Shown: positions 21,325-31,610, counted from the stretch's first letter. The stretch: 64,000 bases of DNA from Nocardioides insulae DSM 17944 (GCF_000422825.1 NZ_KE383929.1:124001-188000); one strand, 5' to 3'. Notes: a model not told the origin generated them from the letters alone. Numbers and translations are program-made.

Positions 21325-23066
21325 GTGATATGACCAACGACACGAATTCACCCGAGCACGAATCAGCGGTCCAGGCCGAGGCCGACCGGATCGTCACCCG
21401 GCTCGACGCCGCGGAGCAGACCTGGGCGGCGCTCCCGCTGAGCGAGCGGATCGAGCTGCTCGAGCGTCTCGGCCGACTGACCGAGGAGCACGCCCAGCAG
21501 TGGGTCGAGGAAGCCTGCCGGATCAAGCAGCTGCCCGCCGACTCGCCGCTGGTCGGCGAGGAATGGATCAGCGGCCCCTGGGCGGTGCTGACCTTCGTCC
21601 CCGCCCTCGCTGAGACCCTGCGTCGCCTCGACGCCGGGAAGGACGTCCTGTCCGGGTTCCATACCCGCACCGTCGGTGAGGACCAGGTGGCGGTCGACGT
21701 CTTGCCGCACAACCTCTACGACCGGCTGCTGCTGAACGGCTACACCGCCACCGTGTGGATGGAGCGCGGTGTGACCGAGGCAGACGTACGCCGCGAGGCC
21801 GGGCTCACCCAGCGCGACCCGGCTGCCACCCGCGGGAGCACCCTGGTGCTGGGGGCGGGCAACATCTTCTCGATCGCGCCCCTCGACGTGCTGTACATGC
21901 TCTACGCCGAGAACCGCGTGGCCGTGCTCAAGCTGAACCCCATCGCCGAGGCGCTCGAGCCCGTGCTGCGGGCGATCTTCGCGCCGTTCCTCGAGCTCGG
22001 CGTCGTCGAGATCATCACCGGCGGGGTCGAGATCGGAGCGCGGCTGGCCCATCACCCGGGGATCTCCGCGGTCCACATGACCGGCAGCGAGCGCACCCAC
22101 GACGCGATCGTGTGGGGCCCCGGCGCCGAGGGTGAGGAGCGCAAGCAGGCCGGCACCCCGCTGCTGGACAAGCCGATCAGCAGCGAACTCGGGGGAGTGG
22201 CCCCGGTCATCATCGTGCCGGGCAAGTGGAGCGAGGCCGACCTCGAACACCAGGCCCAGCACGTGGCGACGATGCGGCTGCACAACTCCGGTTTCAACTG
22301 CATCGCCGGGCAGGTGGTCGTGCTCAGCTCCGAGTGGGAGCAGAAGGACGACTTCCTGGCGGCCCTGCGACGCGCACTCTCGGCCGCACCGCATCGTCCC
22401 CCGTGGTATCCCGGCTGCGCGGACCGGGTGAGCGCCGCCCGCGGGCTGCACCCCAGTTCCGAGGCGGTCGGCGGCACCCCCGAACGCACCCTGATCCCCG
22501 GTCTGGACCTCACCGATGCCACCGAGAGTGCCTTCCAGGAGGAGTACTTCGGACCGGTGCTCGGCGTCGCCGAACTCCCCGGTCACGGCGAGCACTTCCT
22601 CCGCTCCGCGGTCGACGCGGCCAACGAACGGCTGCACGGCACCCTGGGCGCGAACGTGATCCTCGACCCGGCCACGATGAAGTACCTCGGCACCGCCCTG
22701 GAGGAGCAGATCGCCCGGCTCCGCTACGGCACCATCGGGGTCAACGCGTGGACCGGACTCGGCTACCTCACCGCGCACGCCACCTGGGGCGCCTTCCCCG
22801 GTCACCCGCTGGACGACATCCAGAGCGGCCGCGGCGTCGTCCACAACGCGCTCCTGCTGGCTCGCACCGAGCGCACCGTGGTGCGCGGCCCGTTCCGCAC
22901 CTCCCCGCGCAGCGTGATGCACGGGGAACTGACCATCTCGCCCAAGCCGCCGTGGTTCGTCAACAACCGCACTGCGGCCGGCACGGGGCGCCTGCTCAGC
23001 GAGTTCGCGGCGTCGCCGTCGGTCGCCAAGCTGCCCGGCATCTTCGTCTCCGCGCTGCGTGGGTGA
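21321..23066 (+). CDS. Aldehyde dehydrogenase family protein
   Basis: A 581-residue NAD(P)-dependent aldehyde dehydrogenase, longer than the usual 480-500. Catalytic Cys is in NSGFNCIAGQVVV (about residue 326) and the general-base Glu in SSELGGVAP (about 288). The cofactor region TLVLGAGNIFSIAPLDVLYML replaces the usual PWNFP block, and the N-terminal 130 residues are helical and atypical, so it belongs to a divergent ALDH subgroup. GTG 21321 overlaps the GMC stop; ATG 21330 is an alternative. Together with the upstream alcohol oxidoreductase it would convert an alcohol to a carboxylic acid. The order PucR regulator-GMC-ALDH-membrane proteins-MFS suggests a catabolic operon. Confidence 0.88.
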   Translation: MSDMTNDTNSPEHESAVQAEADRIVTRLDAAEQTWAALPLSERIELLERLGRLTEEHAQQWVEEACRIKQLPADSPLVGEEWISGPWAVLTFVPALAETLRRLDAGKDVLSGFHTRTVGEDQVAVDVLPHNLYDRLLLNGYTATVWMERGVTEADVRREAGLTQRDPAATRGSTLVLGAGNIFSIAPLDVLYMLYAENRVAVLKLNPIAEALEPVLRAIFAPFLELGVVEIITGGVEIGARLAHHPGISAVHMTGSERTHDAIVWGPGAEGEERKQAGTPLLDKPISSELGGVAPVIIVPGKWSEADLEHQAQHVATMRLHNSGFNCIAGQVVVLSSEWEQKDDFLAALRRALSAAPHRPPWYPGCADRVSAARGLHPSSEAVGGTPERTLIPGLDLTDATESAFQEEYFGPVLGVAELPGHGEHFLRSAVDAANERLHGTLGANVILDPATMKYLGTALEEQIARLRYGTIGVNAWTGLGYLTAHATWGAFPGHPLDDIQSGRGVVHNALLLARTERTVVRGPFRTSPRSVMHGELTISPKPPWFVNNRTAAGTGRLLSEFAASPSVAKLPGIFVSALRG

Positions 23067-23073
23067 GGCGAGC

Positions 23074-23493
23074 GTGCCAGAGATCGAAACGCTGTCGACC
23101 CCGGAATCGCGGGAGCCTGTCCTCCCCGCGGAACGGGGCCGTCCGGCCTGGCTGGAGGAGGGCGAGGAGCCCGACTACCGGTTCAGCCTGGCCAACGAGC
23201 GCACCTACCTGGCCTGGGTGCGCACCACCCTCGCCCTGGTGGCCGCCGCCGTGGCCGTGGTCCAGTTGGTGCCGGAGTTCCGTGTCCCCGGAGGTCAGCT
23301 GGTCATCGGCCTGGCGCTGGCCCTGACCGCGCTCGGGACCTCGGTCTACTCCTACCGTCGCTGGCAGCGCAACGAGCGGGCCATGCGGCACGCGGCTCCG
23401 CTGCCGTACTCGCGGGGCCTGGCCGCCCTCGCCATCGCCCTGGTCGGCGTGGTCGGGGTCATCACCGCGCTGCTCGCCCTGGAGTTCCGGTGA
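23074..23493 (+). CDS. DUF202 (YidH-like) membrane protein 1
   Basis: A 139-residue protein with the DUF202 signature DYRFSLANERTYLAWVRTTLAL followed by membrane segments (about residues 45-67, 73-92 and 117-138). DUF202 proteins are small inner-membrane proteins of unknown role. I choose GTG 23074, preceded by GAGGCG, over GTG 23059 which overlaps the ALDH stop. The stop overlaps the next DUF202 gene (GTGA), so the two are coupled and may form a hetero-oligomer. Confidence 0.85.
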   Translation: MPEIETLSTPESREPVLPAERGRPAWLEEGEEPDYRFSLANERTYLAWVRTTLALVAAAVAVVQLVPEFRVPGGQLVIGLALALTALGTSVYSYRRWQRNERAMRHAAPLPYSRGLAALAIALVGVVGVITALLALEFR

Positions 23494-23801
23494 CCGTGGC
23501 ATCGCCCGAGGAGTCTCGGGACCTGGGGCTCCAGGCCGAGCGTACGGCGCTCGCCTGGCGACGTACCGGCCTGACCGCGTTCGTCCTCGGTCTGCTGCTG
23601 GTCCGACTCGGGCTCGCCGACGGCGCCCCCGCCGAGGTCGCCGCCGGAGGCGCCGCCCTGGCGACCTCCGCAGCCCTCGGCGCGATCGGTCGCGGCGCCG
23701 TCCTCCGCGATCCGCACCGCCGGCGCCGGCTGCTCGGCTGCTGCGCAACCGGCATGGCCGTGCTGTCCACGGCCACGGTCGCCACCGTCCTGATCGGCTG
23801 A
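23490..23801 (+). CDS. DUF202 (YidH-like) membrane protein 2
   Basis: A 103-residue second DUF202 protein, shorter and with a degenerate signature LGLQAERTALAWRRTGL. Hydrophobic segments near residues 28-45, 49-65 and 83-102 suggest three membrane spans. The GTG start at 23490 overlaps the stop of the first DUF202 gene by four bases. Such tandem unequal DUF202 pairs occur elsewhere in actinobacteria. Function unknown; the link with the preceding dehydrogenases may be only positional. Confidence 0.85.
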   Translation: MTVASPEESRDLGLQAERTALAWRRTGLTAFVLGLLLVRLGLADGAPAEVAAGGAALATSAALGAIGRGAVLRDPHRRRRLLGCCATGMAVLSTATVATVLIG

Positions 23802-23917
23802 CCGCCCCTGTCCAGGACCGCCCGGAACCCGCGGAACCTGCTCCGCGGCGTCCATCCTCCTGCCCACCTCGACCAGCTCGACCCGACCATCGCCATCGTC
23901 AAACCGGAGTAGGACCC

Positions 23918-25306
23918 ATGACCACCCTTCCCACGCACCCCGGCGTGCGCCCGACCACCGAGAAGCCGTCGGCCCGCGCCTGGGTCATCACCGGCCTGCT
24001 GGTCGTCTTCATGCTGATCAACTTCGGGGACAAGGCCGTGCTCGGGCTCGCCGCCGACCCGATGATGGCCGACCTCGGCATGTCGGCCTCGGAGTACGGA
24101 CTCGTGTCCAGCTCCTTCTACGCGTTGTTCAGCATCTCCGCGATCGTGGTCGGCTTCATCGCCAACAAGCGCTCCAACAAGCGGATCCTGCTGATCATGG
24201 GGATCGTCTGGGCGCTCACCCAACTGCCGGTGGTCTTCTTCGCCAGTGTGGCGACGCTGCTGGTGAGCCGGACCGTCCTCGGCGCCGCCGAGGGCCCCGC
24301 GAACCCGCTGTCGGTCAACGCCGCCCAGAAGTGGTTCCCCGACACCCGGCGCAACCTGCCCACCTCGCTGGTCAACCTCGGCGCCGCCCTCGGCGTCGTG
24401 GTGATGGCACCGCTGCTGTCCTACTTCATCGACAACCACGGCTGGCGCTCCGCCTTCTTCGTGATGATGGTGCTGGGCATCATCTGGTCGGTCGTGTGGG
24501 CCGTGGTCGGCCGGGACGGGCGCACCGCCTCCGCGACCGTCGAGGCGAGCGAGGTCAGCGACGTCACCGAGGCCGGGGCAGCACCCGAGCCGGTCGCTCC
24601 CGCCACCGCACCTCGCACCGGCGACGCCCTGGTGGCCCGCGCCGGCCGGGCGCCGTACCGCGCCATCTTCTTGTCGGGGACCGGGCTGAGCGTGTTCGCC
24701 GCGGGATTCGTCGTCTACTGGGCGCTCGCGCTGCTGGTGGCCTGGGTGCCGCTCTACCTGAGCAAGCCGCTCGAGCTCGGCACCGCCAAGGGCGGCACCC
24801 TGGTGGTCCTCCCGTGGCTGGTCGGCGCGATCGTGATCCCGCTCCAGGGCTTCATCTCGGACCGGATGATGCAGCGGGGCGGCAGCTCCCTGGTCGCCCG
24901 GGTGGGGGTCTCGGCGGTCTGCATCCTGGCCTCCGGCATCTGCATGCTGATGCTCACGGTGGTGCCCGGCACCGCCCCCCAGTTGGCCGTGCTGACCTTC
25001 GCCTTCTCGCTGGGCTGCGTGCAGCTGGGCATCGGGATGACCCTGATGGCCGAGATCACCCCGCCGATGCAGCGGGCCGCGGTCCTGGCCACCCTGACCG
25101 CGGTGACCGGGCTGGCCGGCGTGATCGCACCGGCGCTGGCAGGACGCCTGATCGACGCGCACGGCACCGCCAGCGCCACCGGCTACCACCAGGTGTTCCT
25201 GATCACCGGCGTGCTGTTCCTGATCGGCTGCGCCTGCCTGACACTGTTCGCCCGCCCGGTCCGGGACGCCGCCCGGGTGGCCCGCCTGGCCGGAGCGGCC
25301 CGCTGA
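23918..25306 (+). CDS. MFS transporter
   Basis: A 462-residue major facilitator with about 12 membrane segments. The N-terminus (WVITGLLVVFMLINFGDKAVLG) and the loop VVGFIANKRSNKRILLIMG (MFS motif A position) indicate the ACS/anion:cation symporter-like group that takes up organic acids. A long Ala/Pro/Thr-rich cytoplasmic loop (about residues 205-240) divides the halves. ATG 23918 lies 116 bases after the DUF202 pair with a GGAGTAGG Shine-Dalgarno. Its place downstream of the alcohol/aldehyde oxidation genes suggests import of the substrate or export of the product, which is inferred. Confidence 0.9.
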   Translation: MTTLPTHPGVRPTTEKPSARAWVITGLLVVFMLINFGDKAVLGLAADPMMADLGMSASEYGLVSSSFYALFSISAIVVGFIANKRSNKRILLIMGIVWALTQLPVVFFASVATLLVSRTVLGAAEGPANPLSVNAAQKWFPDTRRNLPTSLVNLGAALGVVVMAPLLSYFIDNHGWRSAFFVMMVLGIIWSVVWAVVGRDGRTASATVEASEVSDVTEAGAAPEPVAPATAPRTGDALVARAGRAPYRAIFLSGTGLSVFAAGFVVYWALALLVAWVPLYLSKPLELGTAKGGTLVVLPWLVGAIVIPLQGFISDRMMQRGGSSLVARVGVSAVCILASGICMLMLTVVPGTAPQLAVLTFAFSLGCVQLGIGMTLMAEITPPMQRAAVLATLTAVTGLAGVIAPALAGRLIDAHGTASATGYHQVFLITGVLFLIGCACLTLFARPVRDAARVARLAGAAR

Positions 25307-25354
25307 GCCGGCTGCTCCGGACCGTCCCCCGTCCCGGAGCAGCCCGCGCCAGCG

Positions 25355-25391
25355 CCGCGCCCCCTGGGAGAGTTCCTCCCAGGGGGCGCGG
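25355..25391. terminator. Strong bidirectional terminator
   Basis: Perfect 15-bp stem CCGCGCCCCCTGGGA / TCCCAGGGGGCGCGG with a 7-nt loop, between the convergent MFS and acyl-CoA dehydrogenase genes. Confidence 0.85.
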
Positions 25392-25446
25392 TGTCTGCGG
25401 CGACTCCCTGCCCTCGCCGCCGGATGAGGCCGGACGGCGGTGCGGG

Positions 25447-27132
25447 TCAGTGCCGCTCGATCACCTTGGCCGCGTCGAAGGCGTGCGGCAGGGCGCCGTA
25501 CTGGAGGCCCCGGGAGGGGGAGAGTCGGGTCTCGACGAAGGCGTCACCGACCGGCTGGGGAGCATGCCGCAGCAGCAGCGAGGCCTGTAGACCCAGCGCC
25601 ATCCGCTCGGTGAGCAGCCGGGCCGTGGTCGGGTCGGGCAGCTCGCGCATCCGGGCGATGTCGTCGGCGACCCGGACGACGTGGTCGTCGAAACGGCTGT
25701 TCTCGCCCGAGGCGAGCCGGAGTTCGTCGAGGAAGGCTTCGAAGGCCTGCGGCTCGCGCTGCATCGCCCGCAGGACGTCCAGGGCGATCACGTTGCCCGA
25801 CCCCTCCCACACCGCCAGCACCGGCGCCTCGCGGTAGCGCCGGGCGAGCGGGAAGTCCTCGGTGTAGCCGTTCCCGCCCAGGCACTCCAAGGACTCGTAG
25901 GCGTGCTGCGGGCCGCGCTTGCACACCCAGTACTTGGCCACCGGGGTGGCGATCCGCCTGAGCAACTGGTCGTGCTCACCGGCCCCCGGCTCGTGCGCCT
26001 GCGCCAGCCGCAGGGCGGTGTACGTCGCCGCCTCGGAGTCCAGGGCCAGGTCCGCGAGTACGCCGGTCATCACCGGCTGGTCCACGAGCAGGGCCCCGAA
26101 CGCGGAGCGGTGGCGGGCGTGCCACAGTGCCTCGGCGACACCCTGGCGCATCCCGCCCGCACCGCCGATCACGCAGTCCAGCCGGGTGTGGCTCACCATC
26201 TCGATGATCGTCCTGACGCCGCGGCCGACCTCACCGACCAGCCAGCCGCTGGCGCCGACGTACTCCACCTCCGAGGAGGCGTTGGACTTGTTGCCGAGCT
26301 TGTTCTTGAGTCGCTGGATGCGGATGCCGTTGCGGGTGCCGTCGGGCAGGATCCGTGGCACCAGGAAGCACGACGGTGCGGTGTCGGACTCCGAGACCCG
26401 GGCGAGCACGAGGAACGCGTCACTCATCGGCGCGGAGCAGAACCACTTGTGCCCGGTGATCCGATACTCCTCACCGGGCCCGCCGGCCCCGACCGGCACG
26501 GCACGGGTGGTGTTGGCCCGGACGTCGGAGCCGCCCTGCTTCTCGGTCATCGCCATGCCGAAGGTGATCGCCGGCTTGGTGGCCGGGTCGGCCAGTTCGG
26601 CGGAGTACGCCCGTCCGTGGACGCGTGGCTCCCAGATCGCGGCCAGATCCGGCTGGGTGCGCAGCGACGGGACGACGGCGTAGGTCATCGAGATGGGGCA
26701 GCAGTGCCCGGGCTCGATCTGGTTGGCCATCATGAACGCGGCCGCCCGCGCGGTGTGGGCGTACGCCGCGGCGTCCGGCGCCCACGGCGCCGCGTGCAGG
26801 CCCTGCGCCATGCTGGTGCTCATCAGTTGGTGATAGGACGGGTGGAACTCCACCTCGTCGATCCGGTGCCCCCAACGGTCGTGGGTGCGCAGCACCGGGC
26901 CGTGGTCGTTGGCCAGTCGCGCCCACTCCTGGTACTCCGCGGAGCCCACGGTGGCGCCGAACCGGGTGAGCTCGTCGGTCGCCTGCGCCGCGCCGAACGC
27001 CGCCACGGCCTCCTGGAGGGGACCGTTGGCGAGGTACTCGTTGACCCCCACTCGGGGCTCGGACTGGTTGAAGACCTCGTGGGTGACGAAGCCGGTCTGG
27101 GGGCCGGGCTGGCTGGTCTCGGAACTGCTCAT
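25447..27132 (-). CDS. Acyl-CoA dehydrogenase family protein, AidB-like
   Basis: A 561-residue flavoprotein of the acyl-CoA dehydrogenase superfamily, with the AidB-type sequence HKWFCSAPMSDAFLVLARV, RIQRLKNKLGNKSNASSEVE, TFGMAMTEKQGGSDVRANTT and PLARRYREAPVLAVWEGSGN. E. coli AidB has this same length class and belongs to the adaptive response to alkylation; most actinobacterial relatives are annotated only as acyl-CoA dehydrogenases. The start ATG 27132 overlaps the stop of the TetR gene (TGATG), so the regulator and enzyme form a two-gene operon. The enzyme is cytosolic. Whether it acts on acyl-CoA or in DNA protection is open. Confidence 0.88.
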   Translation of the reverse strand: MSSSETSQPGPQTGFVTHEVFNQSEPRVGVNEYLANGPLQEAVAAFGAAQATDELTRFGATVGSAEYQEWARLANDHGPVLRTHDRWGHRIDEVEFHPSYHQLMSTSMAQGLHAAPWAPDAAAYAHTARAAAFMMANQIEPGHCCPISMTYAVVPSLRTQPDLAAIWEPRVHGRAYSAELADPATKPAITFGMAMTEKQGGSDVRANTTRAVPVGAGGPGEEYRITGHKWFCSAPMSDAFLVLARVSESDTAPSCFLVPRILPDGTRNGIRIQRLKNKLGNKSNASSEVEYVGASGWLVGEVGRGVRTIIEMVSHTRLDCVIGGAGGMRQGVAEALWHARHRSAFGALLVDQPVMTGVLADLALDSEAATYTALRLAQAHEPGAGEHDQLLRRIATPVAKYWVCKRGPQHAYESLECLGGNGYTEDFPLARRYREAPVLAVWEGSGNVIALDVLRAMQREPQAFEAFLDELRLASGENSRFDDHVVRVADDIARMRELPDPTTARLLTERMALGLQASLLLRHAPQPVGDAFVETRLSPSRGLQYGALPHAFDAAKVIERH

Positions 27133-27797
27133 CACAGGCTCTCCTCGAGGGCTGGGGGGATGACGGAAAGGGGCTCGGACGCGCCGGCGGCGCGCAGGCA
27201 CAGGGAGCGGAGTTCCGCGATGACGGTCTCGCGGGAGTTGTCCGCCGCGGTGGGGGAGAGGGGACCGACCAGGGCCTCGCCGATCGCTCCGGTCAGGGCG
27301 GCCGCGGTGACGCGGGGCTGCTGTGCGGGGAGTTCGCCGCAGGTGAGGCCGCGCTCGATCAGATCCTGGAGGAGCCGGGCATAGTGCCGCCGATACTCCA
27401 GGCGGGCGGCCTCCACGGCGGGATCGGCGGGCTCGGCGAGCAGCGCCCAGGAGAGCCGGCGGGCCCGGAGCGCGCGGTGGGCGAACACCTCGACCAGGGC
27501 GCTGATCCCTGAGGCGGCCGGAGTGGCTGAGGCGGGGTCGTGGACGGCGGCGACCGCCTCGGTCACTGCGGTGAGCTCCGCGGTCGCCAGACCCTGGAAG
27601 GTCTCGGCCTGGAGGGCGGACTTGTCCGGGAAGTGGGTGTAGACGTTGCCCGTGCTCACCCCGGCGTCACGTGCGACGGCGGCCACGGTCAGGGCGCGCC
27701 ACCCGCCCTCGGCCACCAGCGCCCGGGCGGCCACGAGCAGGAGGTCGCGTCGCTGCGCGGCCTTGGCCCGGGTATGGGCGGTAGGTCGGTAGGCCAT
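27132..27797 (-). CDS. TetR-family regulator
   Basis: A 221-residue repressor with the N-terminal helix-turn-helix DLLLVAARALVAEGGWRALTV, then VARDAGVSTGNVYTHFPDKSAL (recognition helix, residues about 30-55). The C-terminal ligand domain is variable. Start ATG 27797 follows GGGATGAG. It is the first gene of the TetR-AidB-like operon (TGATG overlap), so it likely controls its own expression. A candidate operator lies at 27803-27820, just upstream of the start. Confidence 0.93.
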   Translation of the reverse strand: MAYRPTAHTRAKAAQRRDLLLVAARALVAEGGWRALTVAAVARDAGVSTGNVYTHFPDKSALQAETFQGLATAELTAVTEAVAAVHDPASATPAASGISALVEVFAHRALRARRLSWALLAEPADPAVEAARLEYRRHYARLLQDLIERGLTCGELPAQQPRVTAAALTGAIGEALVGPLSPTAADNSRETVIAELRSLCLRAAGASEPLSVIPPALEESL

Positions 27798-27802
27798 CTC
27801 AT

Positions 27803-27820
27803 CCCAATGAAGTGAATGGG
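27803..27820 (-). promoter_or_regulatory. Imperfect palindrome, possible TetR operator
   Basis: CCCAATGAAGTGAATGGG lies 5 bases before the TetR start, with CCCA/TGGG ends and 6 of 9 symmetric pairs. The stretch is AT-rich for this genome. Weak evidence. Confidence 0.3.
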
Positions 27821-27927
27821 GGTTCGTTTCTTGGCCTCCAGTGTGCGGGCACGCCTTCGCCGCGTCAATCCGACGGGACGTCCGGGGTTCAGATCCCCGA
27901 CACACTCGAACCGGCACACTCGCCGGC

Positions 27928-28772
27928 TCAGCGAACCCACTGGACGGCGGCCTCACGGCCCGCCTCGACCTGGGAGCCGCTCTGCCGGCGGGCCATCCGA
28001 CGCAGCAGCGGGGGAGTGAGGAGGATGCCGACCACGGCCCAGGTCCCGAGGACCGCGACCGTCGCCAGGGTGCGCCAACTGCCCCCGATCTCCAGCGCGG
28101 CGGCCTCCTCGGGCAGGAAGGCGGAGCGCATGCCCAGACCCAGCCAGTACATCGGGAAGATCTGTGCCACGACCTGCACCCAGCCCCACAGCTGTTGGAT
28201 GGGGTAGAAGATGCCGGAGATCCCAGCGAGCACCATCACCGGGAGCATGCCCCAGGTGCCGACCTTCTGGCTGTTGGGCACCAGCGCGCCGATGATCATG
28301 CCGATCGGCATGGTGGCCAGGAGACCCAACACGATCACCCAGGCGACCGTGAGCCACCCCGACGGGTCGGCCATCACTCCGTCGAAGAGCAGCAGGCTGG
28401 GCACCAGGATCACCAGCAGTTGGGGGAGCAGCGAGAGGGTCTGGAAGACCAGTTGCCCGGTGAAGTACCCGCGCAACCCGTGCGGCACCGCCTTGTGCCG
28501 CAGCAGGGTGCCGTCCTCCTTCTCCATCGCCAGCGCGTACGCCGGCCCGATCACCACCCCGAACGCGATCAGCAGACCGAGCAGGCTCGGCAGGGTGACG
28601 GCGGCGAAGGAGAGGTCGGTGCCGGCCACGTCGGCGTCACGGCGGAGGAACAGGTAGCCCACGACCAGCAGCCCGGTGAAGATGTAGAAGCCCTGGTCCT
28701 GGCTGCTCTTCACGCTCTGCCAGAACTCGCGGAGGCCGCGCTGGATGCCGATCCGGACCGCGTAGGTGCCGC

Positions 28773-28776
<4 letters not shown>
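27928..28776 (-). CDS. ABC-2 type transporter permease
   Basis: A 282-residue integral membrane protein with about six hydrophobic segments. The cytoplasmic loop EKEDGTLLRHKAVPHGLRGY between the second and third spans and the motif LAGISGIFYPIQQLWGW are typical of ABC-2 (DrrB-like) permeases for drug, lipid or polysaccharide export. Its ATG (28776) overlaps the stop of the ATPase gene (ATGA), so both are co-translated. It has no solute-binding partner, which supports export. The substrate is unknown. Confidence 0.92.
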
Positions 28777-29705
<929 letters not shown>

Positions 29706-29712
29706 GACGTCG

Positions 29713-29718
29713 AGCCTA
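29713..29718 (-). promoter_or_regulatory. -10 box of leaderless ABC transporter promoter
   Basis: TAGGCT on the minus strand, seven nucleotides, then GTG 29705; decides the start of the ATPase gene. Confidence 0.5.
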
Positions 29719-29832
29719 GGGACCCCCGGAGGGCGCGACAACGGACTTTGGTCTGCCCTACCGGCAGCGCGGGCGGCCGAGGACCGATCGACCGCGACCC
29801 ACTCGCGGGCCGGCCCGATCCGCTGGGAACGG

Positions 29833-30216
29833 TCAGGCGGATTCCCACAGGCCGAGCAGGTTGCCCTCGGAGTCGGTGAAGTAGGCGGAGAACCCCATCT
29901 CGCCGACGGGCGTGCGGGGGACCACCGCGCTCCCGCCCCCGGCCTCGATCTTGCGCAGGGCCTCGTCGATGTCGGGCACGTCGATCACGATGTTGGGCGC
30001 CTTGGCGGGGAACTCCGCGGTGCGCTCGAACATCCCGCCGCCGATGTAGCCCGGCTCGGTCGGACCGGTCTCCGGGTCGGTAGGACCGGTCATCACGATC
30101 GTGTAGCTCATCCCCGGCATCGACATCAACTGCCAGCCGAAGGTCTCGCTGTAGAAGGTCCGCGCGCGATCCCCGTCGTCGTAGGGGATCTCGAAGTGCA
30201 CCACCTTGCCCGACAT
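29833..30216 (-). CDS. VOC-superfamily (glyoxalase-like) protein
   Basis: A 127-residue vicinal oxygen chelate protein. The first beta-alpha-beta module begins VVHFEIPYDDGDRARTFYSE, the second NIVIDVPDIDEALRKIEAGG, and the end YFTDSEGNLLGLWES carries the usual Glu ligand position. Such single-domain VOC proteins bind small molecules or metals in many roles (bleomycin resistance, glyoxalase-like), and the exact function here is unknown. GGGAGG precedes the ATG at 30216. It sits downstream of cinA in the same direction, 83 bases away. Confidence 0.9.
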   Translation of the reverse strand: MSGKVVHFEIPYDDGDRARTFYSETFGWQLMSMPGMSYTIVMTGPTDPETGPTEPGYIGGGMFERTAEFPAKAPNIVIDVPDIDEALRKIEAGGGSAVVPRTPVGEMGFSAYFTDSEGNLLGLWESA

Positions 30217-30299
30217 GCTGCCTCCCTGGTGCGTCGGTCTGATGCTCCAGTACAGCCCCGGTCCGGTGGCGCGGTCAACGAATGGAGGCGCTCATCGAT

Positions 30300-31598
30300 T
30301 CACGCACCCTCCGGTGACTCCGGCGGCAGGCCGGCGAGCACCTCGCGCAGGAGGTGGAGTGCGTGGACCACGGTGCGTTCCCGGACCATGGTGCGGCCGC
30401 CGGCCAACCGCAGCCTACGGTGGTGGCTGCCCGTCGGGCCGTCGACGGCGACATGGACGAGTCCGACCGGCTTGCCCGGCGTACCGCCGCCGGGGCCGGA
30501 GATCCCGGTCATGCCGATGCCGTACGTCGTCCCGAGCCTCGCCCGAGCCCCTGCGGCCATCGCACGGGCGACCTCCTCGCTCACCGCCCCGTGCTCCCAC
30601 AGCAGGTCCTGCGGTACGCCGAGTTGGTCGACCTTGGCGGCGTTGCTGTAGGCGATGAAGCCGCCCGACACGTAGGCCGAGGACCCGGGCCGGGCCAGCA
30701 GTCTCGAGGAGAGCAGGCCGCCGGTGCAGGACTCGGCGGTGGCGACGGTCGCTCCCTGGTCGCGCAGGCCGAGCGCGACCACGTCGTCCAGGCTGCTCCC
30801 GTCGATGGCGTAGGCCCGCTCCCCGAAGTGGGCCACCAGGGCCTTCTCGAGGGTGCGGTACGCCGCCTGCGCGGACGCCGGGTGGCGGGTGACCACCTCC
30901 AGTTCGCCCTCACGCAGGCAGGTGCTGATCTCCAGCGCGGAGAGGTCGTGGGCCTGCTCGTGCTCGCGCAGGACGGCGGCCAACTCCGCCTCGGGCGGAC
31001 CCCAGACCCGGATGGTCTCCTGGCACAGTTCGGTGTCCTCGCCCAGCGCCCCGGACACCAGGTCGTCGGCCAGGGCGGCCGGCCACATGGCACGGAGCTC
31101 GGCCGGCGGCCCGGGGAGGACCAGGACGGCCGGCCCGTCTCCGAGGGCCGGGACCACGAGGCCCGGTGCCGTGCCCACCGGCTCCAGGATCCGGGCGCCG
31201 CGGGGGACCAGCGCCTGTTTGCGGGTGCCGGCCTCGAAGTCCGCCGGGGGAGTCGACCATCCGCGGGCCCGTACCAGTCGGTCGACGATGACAGCGATCC
31301 GGTCACGCAGCGCAGCGTCGTACTCGAGGGGGCGGCCCTGGAAGTCGCCGACGAGTTCGGCGGTGAGGTCATCGGCGGTGGGTCCCAGGCCCCCGGTGGT
31401 GATCACCAGGTCGTTGGTCGCGGCGAGATGGGCGAGGGCGGAGCGCATGTCGTCGGGCCGGTCGCCCACGACCACGATCTGCCCCACGTCGACGCCGCGC
31501 TCTCGTAACCGTTCGGCCAGCCAGGGACCGTTCGCGTCCGCGACGCGGCCGGTGAGCACTTCGGTGCCGGTGACGACGATGCCTGCCCGTGAGGTCAT
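30300..31598 (-). CDS. cinA: CinA family protein (NMN deamidase/competence-damage inducible)
   Basis: A 432-residue two-domain protein. The N-terminal MoCF-like domain (residues about 1-170) shows GIVVTGTEVLTGRVADANGP and VITTGGLGPTADDLT. The C-terminal PncC-type amidase domain (from about residue 255) has VATAESCTGGLLSSRL and GMTGISGPGGGTPGKPVGLV. CinA salvages pyridine nucleotides by deamidating NMN and hydrolysing ADP-ribose in well-studied relatives. ATG 31598 lies 6 nt after TACGAT, so it may have its own leaderless promoter even though it lies 35 bases downstream of a hydrolase gene. Confidence 0.95.
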   Translation of the reverse strand: MTSRAGIVVTGTEVLTGRVADANGPWLAERLRERGVDVGQIVVVGDRPDDMRSALAHLAATNDLVITTGGLGPTADDLTAELVGDFQGRPLEYDAALRDRIAVIVDRLVRARGWSTPPADFEAGTRKQALVPRGARILEPVGTAPGLVVPALGDGPAVLVLPGPPAELRAMWPAALADDLVSGALGEDTELCQETIRVWGPPEAELAAVLREHEQAHDLSALEISTCLREGELEVVTRHPASAQAAYRTLEKALVAHFGERAYAIDGSSLDDVVALGLRDQGATVATAESCTGGLLSSRLLARPGSSAYVSGGFIAYSNAAKVDQLGVPQDLLWEHGAVSEEVARAMAAGARARLGTTYGIGMTGISGPGGGTPGKPVGLVHVAVDGPTGSHHRRLRLAGGRTMVRERTVVHALHLLREVLAGLPPESPEGA

Positions 31599-31604
31599 GG
31601 CGGG

Positions 31605-31610
31605 ATCGTA
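31605..31610 (-). promoter_or_regulatory. -10 box of leaderless cinA promoter
   Basis: TACGAT on the minus strand, six nucleotides (CCCGCC), then ATG 31598. Confidence 0.5.

Noticed and set aside
27880-27930. tRNA-like string GTTCAGATCCCCGAC and nearby GGTTCGAG-type bases
   Set aside because: Resembles a T-arm, but acceptor and anticodon stems cannot be built around it.
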